Assembly (NCBI GenBank): GCA_022568115.1
Contig: JADFFP010000016.1
Coordinates: forward strand, 1 to 11,198
Origin: Pseudomonadota bacterium
GTDB taxonomy: Bacteria; Pseudomonadota; Alphaproteobacteria; Sphingomonadales; SMXR01
DNA length: 11,198 nt
Direction: 5' to 3'
Positions 1-7,514 of this stretch are shown piece by piece (position 1 is the stretch's first letter; every line of letters starts with the position of its first letter). Below the pieces are notes generated by a model, which was given only the letters and a program-made list of their open reading frames with translations, did no database searches and was not told the DNA's origin. A program made the translations under genes and the position numbers.

Positions 1-435
1 TTCGGGCGCCGGGGGGCGGTTCTGGATGCCCTTGCCCATGCCCGGGCGGGCGAGGCTGAAAGAGCTTTAAAAGACCAGCCGCCGCCAAAAGGGAGCCAGC
101 TTTCGGAGATTGTCTACCGCCAGGTTATGTTTGCCAGGATTTTGGCCGGGGATGCGGTCCTGCGCGCCCTGTTCCGCGCGCACCTGTCCGGCGATTTAGG
201 ATCGGCCGCCGCCCGGGCGCTTGAGGATTTGGCGCCGCGGTCGGGCGCAAAAGGGGATGCCGGAGCCGCCGAAGCGTTCCTTTTGGCCGGCATCAGTTAT
301 GTCCTGATGATTCGCGATTTCCAAAACGAGTGCTTAAGCGTTCCAATTAAAACCCCAACTGATATGGCCGCCTTTGAACGCGCTTTTGTCCGCCTTTGTT
401 TGCAAATCCCGGGAGAAACCCGGCGAAACCATTGA
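1..435 (+). CDS. TetR-family transcriptional regulator, C-terminal part (5' end outside window)
   Basis: The frame is open from the first base to the TGA at 433-435, so this is the 3' end of a gene starting left of the window. The first visible residues, FGRRGAVLDALAHARAGEAE, resemble the end of a TetR N-terminal helix-turn-helix domain, where an aromatic-Phe-Gly motif precedes a charged residue and a run into helix 4. The remaining 120 or so residues are Ala/Leu-rich and helical-looking with no membrane segment, as expected for a TetR ligand-binding and dimerisation domain. The DNA-binding helices themselves are not visible, so the assignment rests on style and on the short FGRR motif. A perfect palindrome of the kind bound by such dimers lies about 260 bp downstream (692-717). 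An unrelated helical protein remains possible. Confidence 0.5.
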   Translation, partial: FGRRGAVLDALAHARAGEAERALKDQPPPKGSQLSEIVYRQVMFARILAGDAVLRALFRAHLSGDLGSAAARALEDLAPRSGAKGDAGAAEAFLLAGISYVLMIRDFQNECLSVPIKTPTDMAAFERAFVRLCLQIPGETRRNH

Positions 436-460
436 TCCAGGTGGACTTTTGCATTAGCCA

Positions 461-490
461 AATAAAAACCACCCGCGCAAGCGCGGGTGG
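461..490. terminator. Intrinsic terminator hairpin, stronger on the minus strand
   Basis: CCACCCGCGC (469-478) pairs perfectly with GCGCGGGTGG (481-490); in practice this is a 9-bp GC stem with a CAAG tetraloop. On the minus strand the stem is followed by TTTTTATT (complement of 461-468), a good U-tract. On the plus strand it is followed only by CTATTGTT. It probably ends the TetR-type gene that stops 26-33 bp upstream and may act in both directions. No minus-strand gene is seen that would need it. Confidence 0.7.
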
Positions 491-666
491 CTATTGTTAC
501 AGCATGGTGGGAGCAAAAGCTGTAGGTTATTAATTACAGGAAAGTCCTTAAGAAATAGTTACCGGAATCGAGATGTGGTAATTTAAGACAGGGATTGAAT
601 TTACCGCAAGCAAAAAGGAGATCACGACAGGCAGAAATGGATTTATCCCGGGAAATAAAGAAATAT

Positions 667-694
667 TTGAAAAAAGGATTTGGAGGATTAATAT
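667..694 (+). promoter_or_regulatory. Sigma70-type promoter upstream of the membrane protein-kbl-tdh cluster
   Basis: TTGAAA (667-672) and TAATAT (689-694) are separated by 16 bp, close to the consensus housekeeping promoter. Transcription would start near 701 and give a leader of about 170 nt before the ATG at 872. The -10 box overlaps the left edge of the palindrome at 692-717, which is a normal position for a repressor site. Seen by eye only; no transcript data. Confidence 0.5.
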
Positions 695-717
695 ATGTTA
701 CCGGACGGTAACATATA
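692..717. promoter_or_regulatory. Perfect 12+12 bp palindrome, candidate operator
   Basis: TATATGTTACCG (692-703) and CGGTAACATATA (706-717) are exact reverse complements separated by GA. The size and symmetry fit a site for a dimeric helix-turn-helix regulator such as a TetR-family protein. The site covers the -10 box and expected start of the promoter at 667-694. No U-tract follows, so it is not a terminator. Binding by the upstream TetR-type protein is inference. Confidence 0.6.
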
Positions 718-871
718 GGCCGAGCCATGGGTTGTAATAAGAACCCGAGGATTTAAACATTTAAGTATCCCGGACATTTAAACCCTTAAGGATTATGATA
801 ATTCTTTATTGGCGGGCTGGCTTGTGCTTAAGATACATGACCTAAGGGAGCGCTTTTGAAAGGAAAACACC

Positions 872-1267
872 ATGGCTGCACCAAAAAAGAAAACCCCCGC
901 CAAGGCCAAGGCCGCAAAACCCAGGGCTGTGCCCAAAACTGCTCTGGCCAAAAAGGATGATCCGGTTCAGGACATCGTGAGCACTTTACAAGGTTTTCAG
1001 CTCCACACCTTGATCGCCTTGGGGCTGGCGGTGGCCTTTCTGGTTTTCCAGCTGGTTCCGGATCTTAGATACATCTGGTGGCTGAATATTCCGGCGGCGG
1101 CGGCCTCCGGTTATATATTCTGGCGTCAGGACGCAAACGTCAAGGGGGTCGAGGCAAAAGTATGCCGTTATGGCCTTTTTACCGTTGCGGCGCTGTTCTT
1201 GTGGCGGGATATTTATCTGAGCAACCAGTTGAATGAGCTTCAGAACTGGGATATTTTTACCAACTAG
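872..1267 (+). CDS. Small membrane protein with Lys/Ala/Pro-rich cytoplasmic tail, unknown function
   Basis: I do not recognise this 131-residue protein. Residues 1-28 are strongly basic and low in complexity (nine Lys and one Arg mixed with Ala and Pro), similar in style to histone H1-like tails. Three hydrophobic segments follow, at about 46-62, 67-84 and 98-116, the later ones rich in Trp and Tyr. The basic N-terminus should stay in the cytoplasm by the positive-inside rule, placing the C-terminus outside if all three segments span the membrane. The start is supported by AAAGGA at 859-864, seven bases before the ATG. The gene ends 32 bp before kbl on the same strand, so co-transcription with kbl-tdh from the promoter at 667-694 is likely. 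The tail could bind acidic lipids, nucleic acid or a partner; nothing in the sequence decides this. Confidence 0.75.
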   Translation: MAAPKKKTPAKAKAAKPRAVPKTALAKKDDPVQDIVSTLQGFQLHTLIALGLAVAFLVFQLVPDLRYIWWLNIPAAAASGYIFWRQDANVKGVEAKVCRYGLFTVAALFLWRDIYLSNQLNELQNWDIFTN

Positions 1268-1299
1268 GCCACAAATTTCAGTCTGAAACAGAGCGCGGT

Positions 1300-2505
1300 A
1301 TGAGCAAGGCTTTTTATCACCAGTTAAGAGCGGCACTGGACGAGATTGATGCGGCCGGGCTGTACAAGCGCGAGCGCCTGATCGCCACCCCGCAGTCTTC
1401 GGGGATCGAGGTTTCTGAAAACGGCTCGACCAGGGAGGTTATCAACTTTTGCGCCAACAATTACTTAGGCCTGGCGGCCTCACCCGAAATAATCGCCGCG
1501 GCGCAAAAAGCCATGGACGATTTCGGCTATGGCATGGCGAGCGTACGTTTTATCTGTGGAACCCAAACCCTTCACCGTGATCTGGAGCAAAAGATTGCCT
1601 CTTTTTTCGGCTATCAGGCGGCGATCCTCTACATCGCCTGTTTTGACGCCAACGGCGGCCTCTATGAGCCGCTTTTGGGGCCCGAGGATGCGATCATTTC
1701 CGATAGCCTCAACCATGCCTCGATCATCGACGGGGTGCGGCTGTGCAAGGCCGGGCGGTTCCGCTATGCCAACAACGACATGGCCGATCTTGAAGAACAA
1801 TTGAAGGCCGCCGACGGGGCCGGCGCGCGCTTCAAAATGATCGTCACCGATGGGGTCTTTTCGATGGACGGGATCATCGCCAATTTGCCGGGGATTTGCG
1901 ACCTGGCCGACAAATACGGCGCCCTGGTGATGGTTGACGATAGTCATGCCTCGGGTTTTATCGGCGATCATGGCCGCGGCACGCCCGAACACTGCGGGGT
2001 CGAGGGGCGGATCGATATCCTGACCTCGACCCTTGGCAAAGCGCTGGGCGGTGGCGCCGGCGGGTTTACCGCCGCCAAAAGGGAAGTGATCGACATGTTG
2101 CGCCAGAGATCACGTCCCTATCTCTTTTCCAACTCGCTGCCGCCGGCGCTGGCGGCCGGCGCCATCAAAGCCCTTGATCTGATCAAAGATGGGGATGCGC
2201 TTCGGAAAAAACTTATGGATAACGCCGCTTACTTCCGCAAAGGCATGGAAAAGGCGGGTTTTGACCTGGTGCCCGGGAACCACCCGATCATCCCGGTGAT
2301 GCTGGGTGAGGCCAGGGTGGCTCAGGATATGGCCGCCAAACTGCTGGAGCGGGGTATTTACGTGATCGGCTTTTTCTTCCCCGTGGTGCCCAGGGGCGAG
2401 GCGCGCATCAGGGCCCAAATGTCCGCGGCCCATACCACCGAACAGCTTGATCAGGCGATCACCGCCTTTAGCGAGGTCGGCAAGGAACTAGGGGTAATTT
2501 CTTAG
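1300..2505 (+). CDS. kbl: 2-amino-3-ketobutyrate CoA ligase (glycine C-acetyltransferase)
   Basis: This PLP enzyme cleaves 2-amino-3-oxobutyrate, the product of threonine dehydrogenase, with CoA to give glycine and acetyl-CoA in the cytoplasm. The 401-residue length matches the family (about 398). It is collinear with E. coli Kbl as I remember it: [11 protein letters not shown] near the N-terminus, the segments [12 protein letters not shown] and CFDANGG, then [23 protein letters not shown] and VDDSHASGF (Asp213, His216), and TLGKALGGG with the PLP Schiff-base lysine at Lys247. The end, [12 protein letters not shown] and GKELGVIS, is also typical. The gene sits 32 bp after the small membrane-protein gene, and its TAG is separated by one base from the tdh ATG, so it is probably translationally coupled to tdh. 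No strong Shine-Dalgarno is seen before the ATG. A related alpha-oxoamine synthase is unlikely given the tdh partner. Confidence 0.96.
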   Translation: MSKAFYHQLRAALDEIDAAGLYKRERLIATPQSSGIEVSENGSTREVINFCANNYLGLAASPEIIAAAQKAMDDFGYGMASVRFICGTQTLHRDLEQKIASFFGYQAAILYIACFDANGGLYEPLLGPEDAIISDSLNHASIIDGVRLCKAGRFRYANNDMADLEEQLKAADGAGARFKMIVTDGVFSMDGIIANLPGICDLADKYGALVMVDDSHASGFIGDHGRGTPEHCGVEGRIDILTSTLGKALGGGAGGFTAAKREVIDMLRQRSRPYLFSNSLPPALAAGAIKALDLIKDGDALRKKLMDNAAYFRKGMEKAGFDLVPGNHPIIPVMLGEARVAQDMAAKLLERGIYVIGFFFPVVPRGEARIRAQMSAAHTTEQLDQAITAFSEVGKELGVIS

Positions 2506-2506
2506 C

Positions 2507-3544
2507 ATGTCAAACATGATGAAATGCCTGATGAAACTGAAACCCGGGGAGGGCATCTGGATGTCTGAACAGCCGGTGCCTGAGATCGGCGACGACCAGG
2601 TTCTGATCAGGATCAAAAAGACCGCGATCTGCGGCACCGACATTCATATCTACAATTGGGATGACTGGGCGGCTAAAACCGTCCCCATTCCGATGATCAC
2701 CGGCCATGAATACTCAGGTCAGATTGCCGAGGTCGGCAAGCACGCCACGCACCTGAAAGTGGGCCAGTACGTCACCGGCGAAGGCCATGTGATCGGCCAG
2801 TTTTCCAGGAATGCCCGGGCCGGGCGCTTTCACCTGTCGCCTGACACCAGGGGCATCGGGGTCGACCTGCCCGGCGCTTTTGCCGAATATCTGGCCTTGC
2901 CCGCCTTTAACGTGATCCAGTTACCCGGAAACATTCCCGGGGACATCGCGGCGATCATGGATCCTCTCGGCAACGCCACCCACGCCACCCTTTCCTTTGA
3001 TCTGGTCGGCGAAGATGTTTTGATCACTGGCGCCGGGCCAATCGGCATCATGGCCGCCGCCATTGCCCGCCACGTCGGCGCGCGACATATTGTGATCACC
3101 GATGTTAATCAATACCGGCTCGATTTGGCGTCCAAGGTTGCCGACGTGGTGCCGGTGCATGCTTCAAAAGAAGATCTGAAAGATGTCCAGAACAAACTGG
3201 GCATGACCGAAGGTTTCGATGTCGGGCTTGAGATGTCGGGCAGCCCCGAGGCGCTCTCGCAAATGATCAATAACATGATCATGGGCGGCAAGATTGCGCT
3301 TCTCGGTCTGCCCTCAGGGCCGGTCGAGGTCGATATTCCGGCGGTCATCATGAAAGCGCTCCGGATTAAAGCCATTTACGGGCGCGAGATGTACGAAACC
3401 TGGTACAAGATGGTGGCGATGCTGGAATCGGGCCTTGATGTTTCGAAGATCATCACCCACCGCTTCGATATTGACGATTTCCAGAAAGGCTTCGACGCCA
3501 TGCGCTCCGGCCAGTCCGGCAAGGTCATTCTGAACTGGGAGTAG
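2507..3544 (+). CDS. tdh: L-threonine 3-dehydrogenase, without the structural-zinc cysteines
   Basis: This medium-chain dehydrogenase oxidises L-threonine to 2-amino-3-oxobutyrate with NAD+, feeding Kbl. The catalytic zinc residues are present: Cys42 in AICGTD, His67-Glu68 in GHEY, and Asp152. Thr44 and His47 also match the catalytic site, and the NAD fold shows GAGPIG (175-180) and Asp199. The C-terminal run [20 protein letters not shown] is nearly identical to E. coli Tdh. The usual four structural-zinc cysteines (93, 96, 99 and 107 in E. coli) are Gly97, Ser100, Ala103 and Ser111 here, although RN, GR and HL between them are kept. The start MSNMMK matches rhizobial-type homologues as I recall; Met4 (2516) and Met5 (2519) are less likely starts. 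Its stop lies 3 bp from the stop of the convergent pyc gene. Confidence 0.95.
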   Translation: MSNMMKCLMKLKPGEGIWMSEQPVPEIGDDQVLIRIKKTAICGTDIHIYNWDDWAAKTVPIPMITGHEYSGQIAEVGKHATHLKVGQYVTGEGHVIGQFSRNARAGRFHLSPDTRGIGVDLPGAFAEYLALPAFNVIQLPGNIPGDIAAIMDPLGNATHATLSFDLVGEDVLITGAGPIGIMAAAIARHVGARHIVITDVNQYRLDLASKVADVVPVHASKEDLKDVQNKLGMTEGFDVGLEMSGSPEALSQMINNMIMGGKIALLGLPSGPVEVDIPAVIMKALRIKAIYGREMYETWYKMVAMLESGLDVSKIITHRFDIDDFQKGFDAMRSGQSGKVILNWE

Positions 3545-3547
3545 TCT

Positions 3548-6500
3548 CTATTCCAGCACCAGGAGCAAGTCGTTGGTCTCGACCGTGGCGCCTTTGAGGG
3601 CGACAATTTTTGCAATCTTGCCCGCCTTCGGGGCGCGCACCAGGGTTTCGATCTTCATCGCCTCCAGGACGATCAGGACCTCCCCTTCAGCGACCTTCTG
3701 GTCCTTCTCGACCTCGATGGCGGCGATCAGCGCCGGCATCGGCGCCCAGATATGGTCCTGGTTATCAAGGTCCGCGACCACGCGGGTCTGGTCTTCTCCC
3801 GCCGCCTCCGGCTCGATCGTGGCGACCCGGGCCTGGCCATTCAGCTCGAAGAAGACAGCGATCTTGCCTTTTTCGTTCAGTTCTCCTTGCGCCAGATAGC
3901 GGATAAAAAGGGTCTTGCCGCGTTCGATATCAACGCTGATTTCCTCGTTCGGCTCAGGGCCATAGAAAAACACCGGCGTCTCCAGCCCGGAGATGTCGCT
4001 GTAAAGGGCCCGGTGTTCGGCGAACTCCAGAAACACAGCCGGATACATCAGGTACGAGGCCAGGTCATATTCAGAAACTTCCCGGCCAATTTTTTTCTTG
4101 CATTCCTGGCGCTTTTTTTCGAGATTTGCGGGGGCAACAAACGCGCCCGGCCGCTCGGTATAGGGTGCTTGGCCGCCCAGGACTTTTCGCTGCAGGGCCT
4201 CAGGCAGGCCGCCCGGGGGCTGACCCAGGTCCCCCCTGAAAAACGCCACCACTGATTCCGGAAAGGCGGTGTCATGGTTCGGGTCGGCCACCTGCTCCCT
4301 GGTCACGCCGGAGGTCACCATCATCAGCGCCATGTCGCCGACTACCTTGGAAGTGGGAGTGACCTTGACGATATCTCCAAACATTTCATTAACCTGTGTA
4401 TAGGCTTTCGAGACTTCAGGCCAGCGGTCGGCAAGACCAAGCGAGCGAGCCTGTTCGCGCAAATTGGTATACTGGCCGCCGGGCATTTCGTGCTGGTAGA
4501 CATCCGCTGTGCCGGCCCGGATCTTGCTTTCAAAAGCGCCGTAGTTGTGGCGCGTGGCCTCCCAGAAGCGGGAAATTTTTTCGATGTTTTTAAGCTCCAG
4601 ATTGATCTCCTTATCGGAATTTTGCAGCGCCGCGACTATCGCCCCAAGGCTCGGTTGCGAGGTTAGCCCGCTCATCGAATCCATCGCCGTATCAACCGCG
4701 TCGGCCCCGGCCTCGATCGCCACCAGCACACTGGCGACCGCACTGCCAGCGGTATCATGGGTGTGAAAATGAACCGGCAGGCCGGTTTCTTCCTTGATCG
4801 CCTTGACCAGGATTTTGGCGGCTTCGGGCCGGCACAGTCCGGCCATATCCTTGATCGCAATGATATGGACGTCCAGCGCCGCCAGCTCCCTGGCCAACCG
4901 GAGGTAATAGGGCAAGTTGAACTTGGACCGGTTGGGATCGAGTAAATCCCCGGTGTAACAGATCGCCGCCTCGCACAGGCCGCCCTCCTCAAGCACCGCC
5001 TCAATCGCCACCTTCATGTTTTCCACCCAGTTATTGGCATCGAAAATCCGGAACAGGTCGATCCCGGCTTTTTTCGACTGGGTGACAAAATGACGCACGA
5101 CGTTATCCGGATAGTTGGAATAACCAACCGCGTTGGCGCCCCGGAACAGCATTTGCAGGATGTGGTTGGGAAGCGCGGCGCGCAAAGCTATCAGGCGTTC
5201 CCACGGGTCTTCCTTCAGGAACCGCATGGCGACATCAAAGGTCGCCCCGCCCCAGCATTCCACCGAGAATAAATCCGTCATTAAATGGGCATAGGCCGGA
5301 GCGATTTTCAAAAGGTCGTGAGTCCTAATCCGGGTCGCCAAAAGCGACTGGTGGGCGTCGCGAAAGGTGGTATCGGTAATCAGCGGCTTTGTTTGCTCGA
5401 GCATCCATTTGCTGAAATTTTTCGGGCCGACCTTGTCGAGAAAGTTTTTATGGCCCGCCGGCGGCCTGCCGATGCCCGAGACTTCCGGGACGATCGGCAC
5501 ATCAAACCCGGCCGGGCGTGGGCGGCCTTTCACCTCCGGGTTGCCATCGACAATAATCTTGCCGATAAAATTCAGGAGCTTCGATGCCCTATCACGGCGC
5601 TTCTTGAAGCGGAACAGGTCCGGGGTCTCGTCAATAAAGCGCGTGTTATAGGTCATGGTCCGGAATTTTTCGTGATTGATCAGGTTTTCCAAAAACGCAA
5701 TGTTGGTCTTGACTCCACGGATGCGGGTCTCGCGGAGCGCCCGGTTCATGCGCTGGATCGCCTCTTCAGGGGTTGGCGCCCAGCTGGTGAGCTTTTCCAG
5801 AAGAGAATCATAATACGGGGTGACAATCGCCCCGGTATAGGCGTTGCCCCCGTCGCGCCGGATGCCAAATCCTTCCGCGCCGCGGTATACCTTGAGGCGC
5901 CCATAGTTGGGCATAAAGTTGTTCTTCGGGTCTTCGGTGGTGATGCGGGCCTGTAGGGCATGGCCGTTGAGCTTGATTTTGCTCTGCGCCGGGATACCGC
6001 ATTCCTTCAAGGTTTGGCCGCCGGCGATTTTGATCTGCGCCTTGACGATATCAATCCCGGTGACTTCCTCGGTGACCGTATGTTCAACCTGCAGGCGCGG
6101 ATTGACCTCGATGAAATAAAAGTTTCCAGTCTCCCCTTCCAGCAGGAACTCAACCGTCCCGGCGTTGCTGTAGCCGACCTTCCGGCAAAGCATCATGGCA
6201 AGGCTGCAGACCTCTTTGCGTTGTTTACTGTTCAGGTAAGGCGCCGGCGCGCGTTCGATGATTTTCTGGTTGCGGCGCTGCACCGAACAATCACGCTCGA
6301 ACAAATGAACCAGGTTTCCTTTTGCATCCCCCAGAATCTGAACCTCGACATGGCGGGCGTTGGTGATCAGCTTTTCCAGGTAAACCTCGTCCCGGCCAAA
6401 CCCCGAGACCGCCTCAGAGCGGGCGCTGTCAAACTCTTTTTTCAGGCCCTTTGCGTCAAAGATCACGCGCATGCCGCGCCCGCCGCCGCCCCAGCTGGCC

Positions 6501-6970
6501 TTGAGCATCAGCGGATAACCGATTTTTTTCGCTTCTTTTAACGCCTGCTCAAGATCATTTAGCGGCGGCGATGCCGGGATGATTGGAATACCGGCCTTTT
6601 TGGCGATTTCCCTGGCGGTGATTTTGTTGCCGAATTTTCGCATCACCTGCGGGTCAGGGCCGATGAAGATCAATCCGTTCTTGCGGCAGGTTTCGGCAAA
6701 GTCCGGATTCTCAGCGAGAAACCCGTACCCCGGATGAATGGCGTCTGCGCCAGCTTCGAGGGCGGTTTTTATGATCGTGTTGATATCCAGATAAGCCCCG
6801 ATCGGGCCTTTGGACTGGTCCAGAAGATAACTTTCATCGGCCTTGAAGCGGTGGAGCGAATAGCGGTCTTCCCAGCTGAAAACCGCGACCGTATGGAGAC
6901 CCAATTCAGTCGCCGCCCGGAACACCCGGGTGGCAATCTCCCCGCGGTTTGCGACCAGGATTTTATCCAT
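3548..6970 (-). CDS. pyc: Pyruvate carboxylase, single-chain
   Basis: This biotin enzyme carboxylates pyruvate to oxaloacetate using ATP and bicarbonate, refilling the TCA cycle and supplying gluconeogenesis. All domains are in the usual order. Biotin carboxylase (about 1-450) starts MDKILVANRGEIATRVFRA and shows the glycine-rich ATP loop KASWGGGGRGMR (Lys157), FERDCSVQRRNQK and IEVNPRLQVEHTVTE. The carboxyltransferase (about 530-800) shows TDTTFRDAHQSLLATR, ECWGGATFD, LFRGANAVGY, the carboxylated lysine Lys707 in AIKDMAGL, and the metal site HFHTHDT. A C-terminal biotinyl domain carries Lys1106 in EAMKIET. The length of 1140 fits the family (about 1145-1150), and no frameshift or missing catalytic motif was seen. 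Many family members are activated by acetyl-CoA, the product of the neighbouring Kbl reaction. No strong Shine-Dalgarno is visible before the ATG. Confidence 0.97.
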   Translation of the reverse strand: MDKILVANRGEIATRVFRAATELGLHTVAVFSWEDRYSLHRFKADESYLLDQSKGPIGAYLDINTIIKTALEAGADAIHPGYGFLAENPDFAETCRKNGLIFIGPDPQVMRKFGNKITAREIAKKAGIPIIPASPPLNDLEQALKEAKKIGYPLMLKASWGGGGRGMRVIFDAKGLKKEFDSARSEAVSGFGRDEVYLEKLITNARHVEVQILGDAKGNLVHLFERDCSVQRRNQKIIERAPAPYLNSKQRKEVCSLAMMLCRKVGYSNAGTVEFLLEGETGNFYFIEVNPRLQVEHTVTEEVTGIDIVKAQIKIAGGQTLKECGIPAQSKIKLNGHALQARITTEDPKNNFMPNYGRLKVYRGAEGFGIRRDGGNAYTGAIVTPYYDSLLEKLTSWAPTPEEAIQRMNRALRETRIRGVKTNIAFLENLINHEKFRTMTYNTRFIDETPDLFRFKKRRDRASKLLNFIGKIIVDGNPEVKGRPRPAGFDVPIVPEVSGIGRPPAGHKNFLDKVGPKNFSKWMLEQTKPLITDTTFRDAHQSLLATRIRTHDLLKIAPAYAHLMTDLFSVECWGGATFDVAMRFLKEDPWERLIALRAALPNHILQMLFRGANAVGYSNYPDNVVRHFVTQSKKAGIDLFRIFDANNWVENMKVAIEAVLEEGGLCEAAICYTGDLLDPNRSKFNLPYYLRLARELAALDVHIIAIKDMAGLCRPEAAKILVKAIKEETGLPVHFHTHDTAGSAVASVLVAIEAGADAVDTAMDSMSGLTSQPSLGAIVAALQNSDKEINLELKNIEKISRFWEATRHNYGAFESKIRAGTADVYQHEMPGGQYTNLREQARSLGLADRWPEVSKAYTQVNEMFGDIVKVTPTSKVVGDMALMMVTSGVTREQVADPNHDTAFPESVVAFFRGDLGQPPGGLPEALQRKVLGGQAPYTERPGAFVAPANLEKKRQECKKKIGREVSEYDLASYLMYPAVFLEFAEHRALYSDISGLETPVFFYGPEPNEEISVDIERGKTLFIRYLAQGELNEKGKIAVFFELNGQARVATIEPEAAGEDQTRVVADLDNQDHIWAPMPALIAAIEVEKDQKVAEGEVLIVLEAMKIETLVRAPKAGKIAKIVALKGATVETNDLLLVLE

Positions 6971-6992
6971 GCCGGCCCAGAATTAATTCAAC

Positions 6993-7022
6993 ATATCCCA
7001 TCGGAACCCCTTCCCCCGTCAA
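6993..7022 (-). promoter_or_regulatory. Possible promoter of pyc
   Basis: Read on the minus strand, TTGACG (7017-7022) and GGATAT (6993-6998) are separated by 18 bp, with the expected start about 15 nt before the pyc ATG. A second AT-rich candidate -10, TATAAA, lies further upstream around 7028-7033. Both are weak fits found by eye. Confidence 0.3.
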
Positions 7023-7089
7023 GGCTATTTATAGCACGGGACAGGCTGGGACAAAAGGTGAGTTGTAAATTATTGGGATGTTTTTAGAT

Positions 7090-7118
7090 AAAAAAAGAGC
7101 GGCCAAAATGACCGCCCT
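7090..7118 (-). terminator. Intrinsic terminator of the cold-shock gene
   Basis: On the minus strand AGGGCGGTC and GGCCGCTCT form a 9-bp stem (two G-U pairs) around an ATTTT loop, followed at once by a run of seven T then ATC. It lies about 25 bp after the csp stop codon and should separate csp transcription from pyc. Confidence 0.85.
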
Positions 7119-7142
7119 TTCTGGAAAACTTTGTGGCTTGAG

Positions 7143-7352
7143 TTATTCGGCCACTTTAATGTTGGCTGCTGAAGAGCGGCCGCGGTTGTCTTCTTCCATA
7201 TCGTAAGACACCTTCTGGCCTTCATCGAGGCCGTTGAGGCCGGAGTTCTGTACGGCTGAGATGTGTACAAACACGTCCTTGCCGCCATCTTCAGGTTCGA
7301 TAAAGCCAAAGCCTTTGGTGGCGTTAAACCATTTAACGGTACCATTTGCCAT
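7143..7352 (-). CDS. Cold-shock protein, CspA family
   Basis: This 69-residue protein is one cold-shock domain, an OB-fold that binds single-stranded RNA and DNA and melts mRNA structure. The start [20 protein letters not shown] is typical. RNP1 is KGFGFI (13-18) and RNP2 is VFVHI (27-31), with Phe15, Phe17, Phe28 and His30 as the expected nucleic-acid-stacking residues. The C-terminal half contains [20 protein letters not shown], the usual acidic loop and final strands. The start is supported by AAAGGA eight bases upstream. The gene has its own strong terminator and stands 162 bp from the peptidase gene on the same strand, so it is probably monocistronic. Which paralogue (A, C, E or other) cannot be told from the sequence. 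Confidence 0.95.
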   Translation of the reverse strand: MANGTVKWFNATKGFGFIEPEDGGKDVFVHISAVQNSGLNGLDEGQKVSYDMEEDNRGRSSAANIKVAE

Positions 7353-7360
7353 TTTACTAG

Positions 7361-7413
7361 TCCTTTCGCGCGAGTGTAGAAGTGGAAAACGTGTCGAAAT
7401 AAATCGCGCGAAA
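7361..7413 (-). promoter_or_regulatory. csp leader: inverted repeat that reaches the Shine-Dalgarno sequence
   Basis: In the mRNA sense, TTTCGCGCGA (complement of 7404-7413) pairs perfectly with TCGCGCGAAA (complement of 7364-7373) across a 30-nt pyrimidine-rich loop. The last three A of the 3' arm are the first three bases of the AAAGGA Shine-Dalgarno (7361-7366), eight bases before the ATG. The stem could reduce ribosome access or act as a temperature-sensitive switch. The arms are seen directly; the regulatory role is inference. Confidence 0.45.
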
Positions 7414-7514
7414 CCAATTCAGAGCAGTCGCAGTTTAGAGTTTAAGTTACGCCGGGGCCATAAGGCTCCATCGGCAAAACAGCTTCTATGGGAAAAACCC
7501 TTGCTTGTCACCAA

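Larger units (their letters stand above)
436..871. other. AT-rich 436-bp intergenic region with regulatory sites, no gene
   Basis: The region between the TetR-type gene and the small membrane-protein gene holds the terminator at 461-490, a promoter at 667-694, a palindrome at 692-717, and two imperfect 15-bp direct repeats. The repeats are ATTTAAACATTTAAG (751-765) and ATTTAAACCCTTAAG (776-790), 13/15 identical and spaced 25 bp start to start. A copy of the palindrome half-site, GTTACCGGA, also occurs at 558-566. The only longer frame, a 64-codon one on the minus strand (534-728), has no Shine-Dalgarno sequence and an unconvincing protein, so I do not call it a gene. Confidence 0.6.

Noticed and set aside
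534..728. 64-codon minus-strand frame in the AT-rich intergenic region
   Set aside because: No Shine-Dalgarno, aromatic and cysteine-rich product unlike a real protein, and it runs over the palindrome and promoter.
1480..1992. 170-codon minus-strand frame inside kbl
   Set aside because: Lies wholly opposite the well-conserved kbl gene and gives no recognisable protein; it is an antisense shadow.
5285..5956. 223-codon plus-strand frame opposite pyc
   Set aside because: pyc is unambiguous here; the long antisense opening follows from its codon bias.
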